Below the pieces are notes generated by a model. The model was not told where the DNA came from. It saw only the letters and a list, made by a program, of their open reading frames with translations, and did no database searches. 7,477 nucleotides of DNA from Candidatus Omnitrophota bacterium (GTDB taxonomy: Bacteria > Omnitrophota > Koll11 > Zapsychrales > Zapsychraceae), in NCBI GenBank assembly GCA_023140095.1, contig JAGLMJ010000057.1:1-7477 (forward strand), in the 5' to 3' direction. The first letter of the stretch is position 1; every line of letters starts with the position of its first letter. This document shows positions 1 to 6,660 of this stretch, piece after piece. The position numbers and the translations under genes were made by a program.

Positions 1-1
1 T

Positions 2-346
2 GGAGAGACTGAGGAAACAATGAAAAAGACATTGGATTTTGCGATTGAGCTTGACCCTGATGAAGTACAGTTCAACATCACTACAGTCTATCCGGGCACA
101 AAGATGTGGGAATGGGCTGAGAAAAATGATTGTATCAAAACAAGAGACTGGTCTAAATATAATGTCTCAGATATTGTAATGGAACTTCCGACAGTAAACA
201 GTGAGATTGTAAAAAAGTATTATCACCTGGCTCACAAAAGATTTTATCTAAGACCAAAAATAATATTAAGACGAGTGATGAAAATAAGAAGCATAACACA
301 ACTTAAACAAGAGATGCAGGGAGCGCTTGCTGTATTTGGATCCTGA
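2..346 (+). CDS. Radical SAM protein of the B12-binding type, C-terminal fragment (5' end outside the window)
   Basis: Only the last 114 codons are present. The frame is open from base 2, before the ATG at 20, and reads GETEET-MKKTLDFA, so the ATG is internal and the gene starts upstream of the window. The stretch GETEET followed by LDPDEVQFNITTVYPGTKMW is the late barrel segment typical of B12-binding-domain radical SAM enzymes (the BchE/HpnJ-like superfamily): the glycine-glutamate motif, then F-(N/S)-I/V-x-T-x-YPGT. The N-terminal cobalamin domain and the CxxxCxxC iron-sulfur motif are not in the window, so the reaction cannot be named. The tail after YPGT is a basic helical segment (KIILRRVMKIRSI), common in this group. 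It ends in TGA and is followed 34 bases later by a methyltransferase on the same strand, which suggests a shared role in modifying a lipid or glycan. Family assignment is fairly sure; substrate unknown. Confidence 0.8.
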   Translation, partial: GETEETMKKTLDFAIELDPDEVQFNITTVYPGTKMWEWAEKNDCIKTRDWSKYNVSDIVMELPTVNSEIVKKYYHLAHKRFYLRPKIILRRVMKIRSITQLKQEMQGALAVFGS

Positions 347-380
347 TTAAAAAGGAATATATTGATATAAATATATTAAG
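347..380 (+). promoter_or_regulatory. AT-rich spacer with a possible archaeal-type BRE/TATA element
   Basis: The short gap before the methyltransferase holds a purine-rich run (aaaaagga, 349-356) followed by atatatt (357-363) and a second A/T block (atataaatatatt, 365-377). No Shine-Dalgarno sequence lies next to the ATG at 381. If the left part is archaeal, the first block sits about 20-30 bases before the start codon, as in a leaderless promoter. In such AT-rich DNA this can easily arise by chance, and read-through from the radical SAM gene is just as likely. Low confidence. Confidence 0.2.
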
Positions 381-1100
381 ATGACTGCAGAAGAAGAAAA
401 CCTGAAAATAATGAAAAATGTTGATAATTATAATAAATGGATATATGACAACATAAAAAAGCATCTTGGAAAGAACATACTTGAAGTGGGGGGAGGCATG
501 GGTGCAATGACAGGATTTCTTATTAGGGATAGGGCTGTTGTCAGCACAGATGTTTCAAAGAAACATATTGAAACATTGAAAAAAAGGTTTTCTGGCAAGG
601 GTTATAAGGCTCAGTTAATTGACTTATCAGAAACCACAGATAGTATTGAAGGACATGGATTTGACACCGCAGTATGCATTAATGTGCTGGAACATATAGG
701 AGATGATATGAACTGTTTGAAAAATATGTATAAACTGCTTAATGATAATGGAAAGATTGTGCTTGTACTGCCAGCTTTTCCATTTGCTTTTGGCACAATT
801 GACAAATCAGACAATCATTACAGAAGATATGATAAAAAGATAATACCAAAATTGGAAAAGATAGGTTTTAAAATAATAAAAAGCAAATATATGAACTTGC
901 CTGGACTAATAGGATGGATATGGCATGGAAAAATCTTAAAATTACAAGTGCACAAGCAAGGTGATCTAAGCCTTTTTGATAAATTAGTACCATTGTTTGC
1001 ATTTTGTGAAAGAGTAGTGCCTTTTTTACCTGGACTTTCATTAATAGTCATTGCTGAAAAAAAGGGGGGAATTGAAGAAGAAAAAATTGAGAAAAAATGA
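381..1100 (+). CDS. Class I SAM-dependent methyltransferase
   Basis: A 239-residue protein with a complete Rossmann-type methyltransferase core of the Methyltransf_11/12/23 kind. Motif I is ILEVGGGMGAMTG (residues 33-45), the acidic residue at the end of strand 2 is D57 in VVSTDVS, and the strand-4 motif is FDTAVCINVLEHIGDD (about 94-109). Next come strand 5, GKIVLVLPAFPFAFG (124-138), and the segment DKSDNHYRRYDK (141-152). The pattern PAFPFAFGTxDxxxxHYRRY is common in methyltransferases that sit in cell-surface glycan or lipid clusters. The methylated substrate cannot be read from the sequence. No signal peptide or membrane helix is convincing, so it should be cytoplasmic, although the C-terminal third is hydrophobic (FLPGLSLIVIAE). 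The start at 381 has no visible Shine-Dalgarno; the next in-frame ATG (411) would still keep motif I. The stop overlaps the start of the downstream membrane protein, implying translational coupling. Confidence 0.85.
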   Translation: MTAEEENLKIMKNVDNYNKWIYDNIKKHLGKNILEVGGGMGAMTGFLIRDRAVVSTDVSKKHIETLKKRFSGKGYKAQLIDLSETTDSIEGHGFDTAVCINVLEHIGDDMNCLKNMYKLLNDNGKIVLVLPAFPFAFGTIDKSDNHYRRYDKKIIPKLEKIGFKIIKSKYMNLPGLIGWIWHGKILKLQVHKQGDLSLFDKLVPLFAFCERVVPFLPGLSLIVIAEKKGGIEEEKIEKK

Positions 1101-2983
1101 TATTGACAATAATCTTTTTTTTTGTAATGATGCTTGGAATGGGATTTTCCCTGTGCTATCTTCTTAAACTTAAGTTTGATGATGAATTTGAAAAGATAAT
1201 AATGTATATTGGTCTAGGGCTTGGCACGTTTGTTGTTGTCGCATCAATGATCCACATATTGCATATCCCTATTGATTGGAAAATATTTCTTGGAATATCT
1301 GTGATAGTTCCAGTAATTGCTTTTGTTAAAAATGGTTTTAAGTTTGGGATAAAAGAGATAAAGATCACAAAATCTACCATCTATACAATTGGTGCAATTT
1401 GTTTGTCATTGCTGCTGCTGCTTGTATATCTTAAAGGAGCATTTGGATACCCTTACATGGAAAATGATGATTCCTGGATGCATGCATATGGGGCAAAGTA
1501 TATTGCAGTTGAAAAAACTGCATGGGATAATGATATCATGGATTTCAAATACAGTGATCCTTATCCGCCAAGCTATGACATATTGATGGCAATACTCCAC
1601 CAGACAAATAATTCTATGCAATGGACACTTAAATTCTTTAACTCACTTATTGTTGCCTTAGGTATTGTGTTTTTCTATTTTTTTGCTGTGAGATTCATGA
1701 AAAGCAGAAAAAAAGCATTAGCTGCAACATTTGTGCTGACAATGCTACCATGTTTTATGAGCCATTTCATATGGGCGCAAACTCTTGCATTAGTATTGTT
1801 CTTTCCTGCATTCTATTGCTTTGAAAGAGATGGAAAATGGTGGATTGCAGGAGCAATGATGGTAGCAAGCGTACTATTAGGACAGCCTTCAACAGCTGTA
1901 TTTTTAGTGATAATGGGCAGCATATACTGGATTGGAAATATTGTAGTGGGATCTTTTGGCAAACAAAAAAGAGTTATTTTAATGCTGATTGGAGGAGGAA
2001 TTATTGCAGGAATATTCTGGAGTACAATGTTTATGACTTATGGATTATCTGGCACATTGGAAGGAATGGGATTTTCTACAGGACTCTTTGACCCAGAAGA
2101 TGCTGGAAATGCAGACACATCAGGAGGAATTGTATATAGCTTAAAGGATTATATGATTGCCCCTCTTGCTTCAAAAATGGACCAGCCAACAGGGATAGGA
2201 GTAATGGTGTTCTTACTAGTATTATTTACTGTATGGATGCTGTTTATGAATTACAAGAAAATGCTGAAGAATGGATATCTGTTGGTTTCGATTGTCTGGC
2301 TTGTGGTGATTTTCCTGGGAACAGAAGGAAATGCATTACCTTTCAAGCTTTTTCCCCACAGATTATGGGCATTCTTAGCAATACCTGTTGCCCTACTGGC
2401 TGGAGAAGGAATAATAATAATTGCAAAATCCTTCAAAGGAAAAATAAGGACTGGTGTAGTTGTATTGATCCTTATAAGCATCAGTGGATTGTATCCTTTG
2501 ATTGGAAGTGATCTTCAAGGGAGTTTACTGGGAGATTTTAATAAGCTAACATCAGGCACTCCAAAATATTTTGTCGAGACTTCAATGTGGCCTTCGGGAT
2601 ACCATATTAGAGGACCTGAAGAGATACAAGGATTTGCATGGCTGAAAACATTGCCACCAGACACAAAAGTCTTCTTATATACACCTTATGTTGATTCATT
2701 CATAATTGGATTTGATAAATTCAGCTGTAGTTGGTGTGAAGAAATATTTGAATTCAGAAAAGAGTTGATTGATAAAGATCTGGATGAAGTACATAAATTC
2801 CTTAAAGAGAATGATTATGAATATACAATTATTTCAGGGATGAGCTTTCGGCATATGGCACAGGAATGGGGACAGAACAAAAGCCAGGAACATATAGATC
2901 GATTGTTGCAGGATCTGCAGAATTCTACAAAGTTCATGCCAGCATTCCAGACACAGGCAGCAATTGTGCTGAAAGTTGTATAG
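1097..2983 (+). CDS. Polytopic membrane protein, probable GT-C-type glycosyltransferase
   Basis: A 628-residue integral membrane protein with about 11-13 hydrophobic segments: roughly residues 2-22, 35-55, 63-77, 95-112, 182-200, 207-220, 226-241, 248-280, 293-315, 367-386, 393-409, 422-444 and 452-470. A soluble C-terminal domain follows (about 490-628). After the fourth helix, the first large loop carries MENDDSWMHAYGAKY (121-135), then DPYPPSYD (154-161). An acidic pair in the first external loop is the usual place for the catalytic motif of GT-C enzymes, which use lipid-phosphate-linked sugars on the outer face of the membrane. The FPHRLWAFLAIP segment (419-430) resembles an arginine-containing membrane motif of the same superfamily. 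A CSWC pair (544-547) lies in the soluble domain. Sugar donor and acceptor are unknown. The ATG shares four bases (atga) with the methyltransferase stop, so the two are probably translated together. GT-C membership is inferred from topology and motifs; a polymerase or ligase-like role is an alternative. Confidence 0.7.
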   Translation: MILTIIFFFVMMLGMGFSLCYLLKLKFDDEFEKIIMYIGLGLGTFVVVASMIHILHIPIDWKIFLGISVIVPVIAFVKNGFKFGIKEIKITKSTIYTIGAICLSLLLLLVYLKGAFGYPYMENDDSWMHAYGAKYIAVEKTAWDNDIMDFKYSDPYPPSYDILMAILHQTNNSMQWTLKFFNSLIVALGIVFFYFFAVRFMKSRKKALAATFVLTMLPCFMSHFIWAQTLALVLFFPAFYCFERDGKWWIAGAMMVASVLLGQPSTAVFLVIMGSIYWIGNIVVGSFGKQKRVILMLIGGGIIAGIFWSTMFMTYGLSGTLEGMGFSTGLFDPEDAGNADTSGGIVYSLKDYMIAPLASKMDQPTGIGVMVFLLVLFTVWMLFMNYKKMLKNGYLLVSIVWLVVIFLGTEGNALPFKLFPHRLWAFLAIPVALLAGEGIIIIAKSFKGKIRTGVVVLILISISGLYPLIGSDLQGSLLGDFNKLTSGTPKYFVETSMWPSGYHIRGPEEIQGFAWLKTLPPDTKVFLYTPYVDSFIIGFDKFSCSWCEEIFEFRKELIDKDLDEVHKFLKENDYEYTIISGMSFRHMAQEWGQNKSQEHIDRLLQDLQNSTKFMPAFQTQAAIVLKVV

Positions 2984-3021
2984 ATTTATTATAAAATATT
3001 CTGTGTATAATTCAAAAGAAC
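2984..3021. other. AT-rich spacer between convergent coding stretches, no clear terminator
   Basis: This short AT-rich segment separates the stop of the membrane protein from the stop of the open stretch on the - strand. I see no inverted repeat with a T-tract on either strand, so no bacterial intrinsic terminator is evident at the end of the left-hand gene cluster. Confidence 0.5.
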
Positions 3022-3213
3022 CTATTTAATAGAAGATGGCAAGAGTGACTCTAGATCAGATGGACCCTGAGTAATCTCCAACCTCACCTGATAACCATAA
3101 GATCCAATAGCTGGAACTGGTGCTTTAGTTAAATATGAATTAAATGCTCCAATCAGTTCTTTTGTTTGTGGATGATAAATACAATGAATTTCAAATTTAT
3201 AAGAAAAAGAATT
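3022..3213 (-). pseudogene. Unrecognised protein fragment, C-terminal end, start missing
   Basis: On the - strand a frame is open for 63 codons from just after a TAA (3214-3216) to a TAG at 3022-3024, with no ATG, GTG or TTG at its upstream end. The peptide looks like real coding sequence: from its upstream end it includes HPQTKELIGAFNSYLTK, then APVPAIGSYGYQVRLEIT, then QGPSDLESLLPSSIK at the C-terminus. It has mixed composition, regular strands and helices, and few repeats. I do not recognise the family. The first 10-15 residues (NSFSYKFEIHCIY) overlap, on the opposite strand, the first part of the transposase remnant, so the native part probably starts near 3170-3210 and the rest of the gene has been lost at that junction. 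Its C-terminus faces the membrane-protein gene, so it belongs with the left-hand DNA. It may instead be chance; the absence of a start is what marks it as broken. Confidence 0.45.
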
Positions 3214-3521
3214 TTAGTAAACGGTTTTTACCAAAAGATTTTAAATTTAACCTTGAAACAGAGTTACCCATCACAGATGGTAAAATTCATTTTGTAAGAC
3301 TTGTTAATGAAAAAGGATATATTAAGGTCCTTAATGAAAACTTTTACATAAACAAAGATCTTAGTTTTGAATATGTTTGGGCGACCATTTTCACCAAAGA
3401 ACAAAGTCTTAAATTTTATTATCAAGAAACCAAAGAATCTGAAAAAGAACAAATAAAAACTGTAACGTACAAACTGAGGGAGTCCGTAAAAGATAGGGTT
3501 CCCGTTAAAGACTTTTGTTAA
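3144..3521 (+). pseudogene. Transposase remnant, C-terminal part (integrase-core / IS481-like type)
   Basis: A 125-residue frame with a TAA directly before its first ATG. From about residue 11 it reads DKYNEFQIYKKKNFSKRF, then LPKDFKFNLE, GKIHFVRLVNEKGYIKVLNE, FYINKDLSFEYVWATIFTKE, QSLKFYYQET, and ends KDRVPVKDFC. The pattern of a basic segment, then H-F-(V/I)-R-x-V-N-E-x-G-x-I-x-(V/I)-L-N-E, then a strand-rich E-Y-V-W-A-T-I segment with a Y-Y near the end, matches from memory the tail that follows the DDE core in rve-type transposases common in uncultured bacteria and archaea. The whole DDE catalytic core and the N-terminal helix-turn-helix are missing, so the product cannot be active. The first 10-20 residues may not be native, because another coding fragment lies on the opposite strand there. 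The downstream direct repeat supports this being the right-hand end of an insertion sequence. Confidence 0.6.
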
Positions 3522-3579
3522 AGTGCATACGATGTCATAACACAGCTAACGCCCTTAAGAAGTGTCGACTATGTCATGA
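3521..3579. repeat. Imperfect 20-bp direct repeat, probable end of the insertion sequence
   Basis: Two copies, aagtgcatacgatgtcataa (3521-3540) and aagtgtcgactatgtcatga (3560-3579), agree at 15 of 20 positions and share aagtg, ac and the heptamer atgtcat. Their period is 39 bases. The first copy starts inside the transposase stop codon. Tandem sites like this just after a transposase gene are the usual place for transposase binding near an element end. The outer boundary probably lies between 3580 and 3596; no left end exists in the window to confirm it. Confidence 0.5.
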
Positions 3580-3596
3580 AATTTGCCATCTAGAGT

Positions 3597-5465
3597 CTAT
3601 GGTCTGCCATACTTCTTCAAATACACCATCAATATCGAGATCGCCGCGGGCGTGACCCCGGAGATCCTGTTGGCCTGGCCAAGGTTCATGGGCGCGAAAT
3701 CTTTAAGTTTCTGGCGTATCTCTATCGACAAGCTCGGGATAATGTCGTAATCAATATCGGCGGGGATCCTGATCTTTTCGATATGCTTGAACCGCTCAAT
3801 ATCTTTTAGCTGGCGGTTAATGAACCCTTCATATTTAATTTCATACTCTACTTGGTCAACGATCTGTCGGGATAAATTCTTTAGATCTCCGTCGAAAGGC
3901 GCGATCATCGCGTAATGAACTTCGGGCCTTTTAAGGATATCGCTTAACAGCGTCGGTTGGCGCAATGGCGTGGTTTTTACCGAAATAAGCTTCTCATTGA
4001 GCACCGAGCCCGGAAAGACGCGCGTGGACCTTAGATGCTCTATTCTCTCACGGATCAGTTTATACTTTTCTTCAACGCTCCTGTAGGTCTCTTCACTTAA
4101 CAGGCCTAACTGCCGGCCATACCCGGCCATCCGGTGATCCGCGTTACCCTCGCGGACAATAAGCCGGTATTCCACTCGGGAGGTGAACATCCGGTAAGGC
4201 TCTTCGGTCCCTTTGGTCACAAGATCGTCGATCAAAACCCCGATATAAGATTCATCGCGCGCCAATATGAAAGGCTCTTTATTCTTCACGCCCAGAGCCG
4301 CATTAATACCGGCCATGATCCCCTGGGCCGCCGCCTCTTCATAACCGGTCGTCCCGTTGATCTGTCCAGCGAGAAACAGCCCCTCGATCTTTTTTGTCCG
4401 CAAAGAAGCATTTAATTCGGTGGCCGGGACCACGCCGTGCTCGATCGAATACCCGTTCCGGTTGATCTTCACGCGCTCGAGCCCCTTGATCGAATGAACC
4501 ATTTCCTCCTGCACGTCCGCCGGCAGCCCCGTCGATATCCCGTTGGGATAATATTCATCCGTGTCCAGCCCTTCGGGCTCCAGAAATATCTGGTGGCTGG
4601 ATTTTCCGCCGAACTTCTTTAATTTATCTTCAATGGAAGGGCAATAACGCACTCCTGTCGCCTGGATCTGTCCCGAATACATCGGCGAGAGATGCATGTT
4701 CGCCTCGATGATCTGATGGGTCCTCTTATTCGTATTCGTAATATAGCAAGGAAGGAGTTTCTGGTCCGGAGGGATCAGCGGCGTGCGGAAGGAAAAAGGG
4801 ACCGGGCGTTCATCTGAATACTGGCTCTCTAGTTTAGCAAAATCGATGGTCGTCCCGTCTAATCGCGGCGGCGTTCCTGTCTTAAAAAGCAATACTTCAA
4901 AACCTAGATCACGAATATTATCGGCAAGACGGGTTGAGCTTGGCTCTTCGATCCGGCCCCCAAAGATGATCGTCTTCCCTATATGGATGCGCCCGTGAAG
5001 AAATGTCCCGGCGGTGACGACCACGCTCGAACATTTGATCTTCTCTCCCTTTTCTGTCTTAATTCCAACGATCTTGCCGTTCTTAACCAAAAGCTCATTG
5101 ACTTCATCTTCTAAAACCTCAAGGCCGTTCTGGTTGCGGACAATATCCTGCATATACGATTTATAGCGCTTGCGGTCGGACTGGCACCGGGAAGACCACA
5201 CCGCCTGGCCCTTGGACACGTTAAGTTGCCGGAACTGAATTCCGGTCCGGTCGGCGGCGATCCCCATTTCCCCGCCAAGGGCATCGATCTCCTTGACAAG
5301 CTGGCCCTTTCCGACACCGCCAATGGCCGGATTGCAACTCATCTGGCCGATCGTGTCCAGAAAAAAGGTCACCATAAGAGTCGAGCATCCCATCCGGCTC
5401 GCCGCAAGGGCCGCTTCAACACCGGCATGGCCGCCGCCTATAATTACGCAGTCGTAGTTTTTCAT
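3597..5465 (-). CDS. mnmG: tRNA uridine-5-carboxymethylaminomethyl modification enzyme MnmG (GidA)
   Basis: A full-length 622-residue protein, the normal size for MnmG. With its partner MnmE it installs the (carboxymethyl)aminomethyl group at C5 of the wobble uridine of certain tRNAs, using FAD, methylene-tetrahydrofolate and GTP hydrolysis by MnmE, in the cytoplasm. Visible hallmarks are the FAD Rossmann motif IGGGHAGVEAA (9-19), SCNPAIGGVGKGQLVKEID (43-61), TGTPPRLDG (197-204), SPMYSG (260-265), RYCPSIEDK (273-281), LEPEGLDTDEYYPNG (295-309), FLAGQINGTTGYEEAAAQG (364-382) and FTSRVEYRL (427-435). C44 and C275 match the two conserved cysteines. The region LNVSKGQAVWSSRCQSD (81-97) has Q where SKGPAV is usual, a modest variation. 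Starting at the ATG puts five residues before the Rossmann strand, as is normal. No Shine-Dalgarno is visible, and a terminator-like hairpin abuts the start codon. mnmE is not in the window. The 3' end lies next to an insertion-sequence end, but the C-terminus appears intact. Confidence 0.98.
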   Translation of the reverse strand: MKNYDCVIIGGGHAGVEAALAASRMGCSTLMVTFFLDTIGQMSCNPAIGGVGKGQLVKEIDALGGEMGIAADRTGIQFRQLNVSKGQAVWSSRCQSDRKRYKSYMQDIVRNQNGLEVLEDEVNELLVKNGKIVGIKTEKGEKIKCSSVVVTAGTFLHGRIHIGKTIIFGGRIEEPSSTRLADNIRDLGFEVLLFKTGTPPRLDGTTIDFAKLESQYSDERPVPFSFRTPLIPPDQKLLPCYITNTNKRTHQIIEANMHLSPMYSGQIQATGVRYCPSIEDKLKKFGGKSSHQIFLEPEGLDTDEYYPNGISTGLPADVQEEMVHSIKGLERVKINRNGYSIEHGVVPATELNASLRTKKIEGLFLAGQINGTTGYEEAAAQGIMAGINAALGVKNKEPFILARDESYIGVLIDDLVTKGTEEPYRMFTSRVEYRLIVREGNADHRMAGYGRQLGLLSEETYRSVEEKYKLIRERIEHLRSTRVFPGSVLNEKLISVKTTPLRQPTLLSDILKRPEVHYAMIAPFDGDLKNLSRQIVDQVEYEIKYEGFINRQLKDIERFKHIEKIRIPADIDYDIIPSLSIEIRQKLKDFAPMNLGQANRISGVTPAAISILMVYLKKYGRP

Positions 5466-5470
5466 AATAT

Positions 5471-5503
5471 AAAAAAGGCATCCGAACCCCCGGGGTTCGG
5501 ATG
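5471..5503 (-). terminator. Intrinsic-terminator-like hairpin directly before mnmG
   Basis: On the - strand the arm catccgaacccc (5503-5492) is followed, after one extra base, by its perfect complement ggggttcggatg (5490-5479). This gives a stem of about 10-11 bp with a tight G/C-rich loop, then cc and a run of six T (5476-5471). The mnmG ATG begins five bases after the T-run. A run of A's with GG (5524-5517 region, aaaaagg on the - strand) can also pair with the ccttttt, as in bidirectional terminators. It may end transcripts from the LacI-family gene, but because a promoter lies between that gene and the hairpin, an attenuator for mnmG is also possible. Confidence 0.75.
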
Positions 5504-5540
5504 GTTACTATTAGGGCGCCTTTTTGGATTGACCGAAATC

Positions 5541-5574
5541 GTTATAACGTAACGTGAAAAGGAAGTTTTGTCAA
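5541..5574 (-). promoter_or_regulatory. Candidate sigma70-type promoter for mnmG
   Basis: On the - strand a perfect -35 box ttgaca (5574-5569) is followed, after 17 bases, by tacgtt (5551-5546), or after 22 bases by the better-looking tataac (5546-5541). The palindrome cgttataacg overlaps the second choice. The element lies in the gap between the stop of the LacI-family gene and mnmG, about 75-85 bases before the mnmG start, so the transcript leader would contain the terminator-like hairpin. The -35 box is strong; the -10 is not ideal in either reading. Confidence 0.45.
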
Positions 5575-5596
5575 GAAGTCGGCAATAGTGAGGATG

Positions 5597-6601
5597 TTAC
5601 GCGTGGCATGGCCCGCACGACTCGCGGACAACCAGTTCAGGAGCAAGAACAACCTTCTTTTTGACCTTGTCCTTTCCGGACATGATCGAACTTAGCAGAT
5701 GGACAGAATCCTCCGCCATTTTAAAGAGAGGCTGTTTGATCGTTGAGAGCGCAACCGAACTAAACAGGCAGGCGGGATTATCATCAAAGCCGATGATCGA
5801 AATATCTTCGGGGATCCTCAAGCCTTTTTCCATAATGACCGTGACCGCTTCCAGGGCCATGTCGTCGCTAGCCGCGAATATCGCTGTCGGCGGTTCGGGA
5901 AGTTCAAGAAAAGATTGGGCCGCCGCGCGGGCGCAGCGCCTGGAATAGTCCCCCCTGTAAAGATACTCCTCGGGAAGATCAACATTCTTCTCTTTTAAGA
6001 ATTTCTTAAAGCCTTCCAAACGGTGCGATCCGGCCTGCGTATTGAGGTTCCCGGTTATCGTCGCGATCCTTTTATGCCCCAAGCTCACCAGATAATCCGC
6101 GGCGATCCGGCCGCCCTTTTTATTGTCAACGGCAATATAGTTAACGTTAAGATCATCAACTTTATTATTAATGATCAGGCAAGGCGTACCCAAAGCAAGC
6201 GCCGACTCGACCTGCTTCCTGTTCTCAATAACATCGGCAAAAATGATCCCGCCGACATTGCTTGTGTTGAGCGGATTGTCCCCGTTCGTGATATGAAAGA
6301 CCATATCTAATCTTTTTGTCTCGCACGCATGGCCGACGCCGCGGATGAGCTCAACGGCATAAAAAGAATAAAAAATCCCCGGATAGCCGGGCATCACAAG
6401 CCCGATGGAATTATTATACCCCCTGGCTAAACGCTGGGCGCTGACATTGGGCTTGAACTTCAGGTGAGCGATGGCCTCTTCGACTTTAGCGCGGTTTTTC
6501 CTTGAAACGGTGGGAACATTGTTGATAACGCGGGAAACCGTTGTAATGGAGACTTTGACCCGGCGGGCAACATCTTCTATGCTGACTTTTTTATTATGCA
6601 C
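5597..6601 (-). CDS. LacI/GalR-family transcriptional regulator
   Basis: A 334-residue protein with the standard LacI-family layout and length. The N-terminal helix-turn-helix is VSIEDVARRVKVSITTVSRV (6-25), with recognition residues I19-T20 at the positions of LacI Y17-Q18. The hinge helix is NVSAQRLARG (52-61), with L58 at the place of the minor-groove leucine. The periplasmic-binding-protein-like effector domain starts at IGLVMPGYPG and contains GRIAADYLVSLGHKRIATIT, PTAIFAASDDMALEA, RIPEDISIIGFDDNP and STIKQP. Such proteins bind palindromic operators as dimers and usually respond to a sugar or nucleoside. No transport or sugar-catabolism gene is in the window, so the effector and targets are unknown; control of distant genes or of itself is likely. 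The start is GTG (6601-6599), fixed by a TGA eight codons upstream, and no Shine-Dalgarno is visible. The C-terminus SCGPCHA is unusually cysteine/histidine-rich but short. Confidence 0.95.
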   Translation of the reverse strand: MHNKKVSIEDVARRVKVSITTVSRVINNVPTVSRKNRAKVEEAIAHLKFKPNVSAQRLARGYNNSIGLVMPGYPGIFYSFYAVELIRGVGHACETKRLDMVFHITNGDNPLNTSNVGGIIFADVIENRKQVESALALGTPCLIINNKVDDLNVNYIAVDNKKGGRIAADYLVSLGHKRIATITGNLNTQAGSHRLEGFKKFLKEKNVDLPEEYLYRGDYSRRCARAAAQSFLELPEPPTAIFAASDDMALEAVTVIMEKGLRIPEDISIIGFDDNPACLFSSVALSTIKQPLFKMAEDSVHLLSSIMSGKDKVKKKVVLAPELVVRESCGPCHA

Positions 6602-6614
6602 GTTTGGACTGTGT

Positions 6615-6626
6615 TTGAATGTTCAA
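6615..6626. promoter_or_regulatory. Short inverted repeat before the LacI-family gene, possible operator
   Basis: The + strand reads ttgaatgttcaa: two perfect 5-base arms (ttgaa/ttcaa) around a 2-base centre. It lies 14 bases upstream of the GTG start. The position would suit autoregulation. LacI-family operators usually have a central CG and longer arms, so this is weak. Confidence 0.2.
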
Positions 6627-6650
6627 GGCGGGGCATCTGCGCGCCCCGCC
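6627..6650 (-). terminator. GC-rich hairpin between the coiled-coil gene and the LacI-family gene
   Basis: Arms ggcggggc and gccccgcc (8 bp, perfect, all G/C) enclose an 8-base loop. The hairpin begins 10 bases after the stop of the coiled-coil gene. On the - strand it is followed by ttgaacattc, so it has no proper T-run. It may terminate weakly, protect a 3' end, or only separate the two genes. Confidence 0.45.
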
Positions 6651-6660
6651 ATAGAGAAGC

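Noticed and set aside
611..1051. Two open frames on the - strand (611-814 and 818-1051)
   Set aside because: They lie wholly inside the methyltransferase gene, have biased composition and no recognisable motif, while the + strand frame has all methyltransferase motifs.
1837..2511. Out-of-frame + strand open frames inside the membrane-protein gene, considered as a sign of a frameshift
   Set aside because: The main frame is uninterrupted from 1097 to 2983 with regular membrane segments; the others are cysteine/tryptophan-rich shadows.
5541..5550. Palindrome cgttataacg considered as an operator for the LacI-family regulator
   Set aside because: It lacks the central CG typical of this family's operators and overlaps a possible -10 box, which is a simpler explanation.
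4134..5552. Several open frames on the + strand opposite mnmG, including one running past the mnmG start to 5552
   Set aside because: mnmG is unmistakable on the other strand; the + strand frames are arginine/proline-rich shadows without motifs. The 5226-5552 frame also reads through the hairpin and the promoter.
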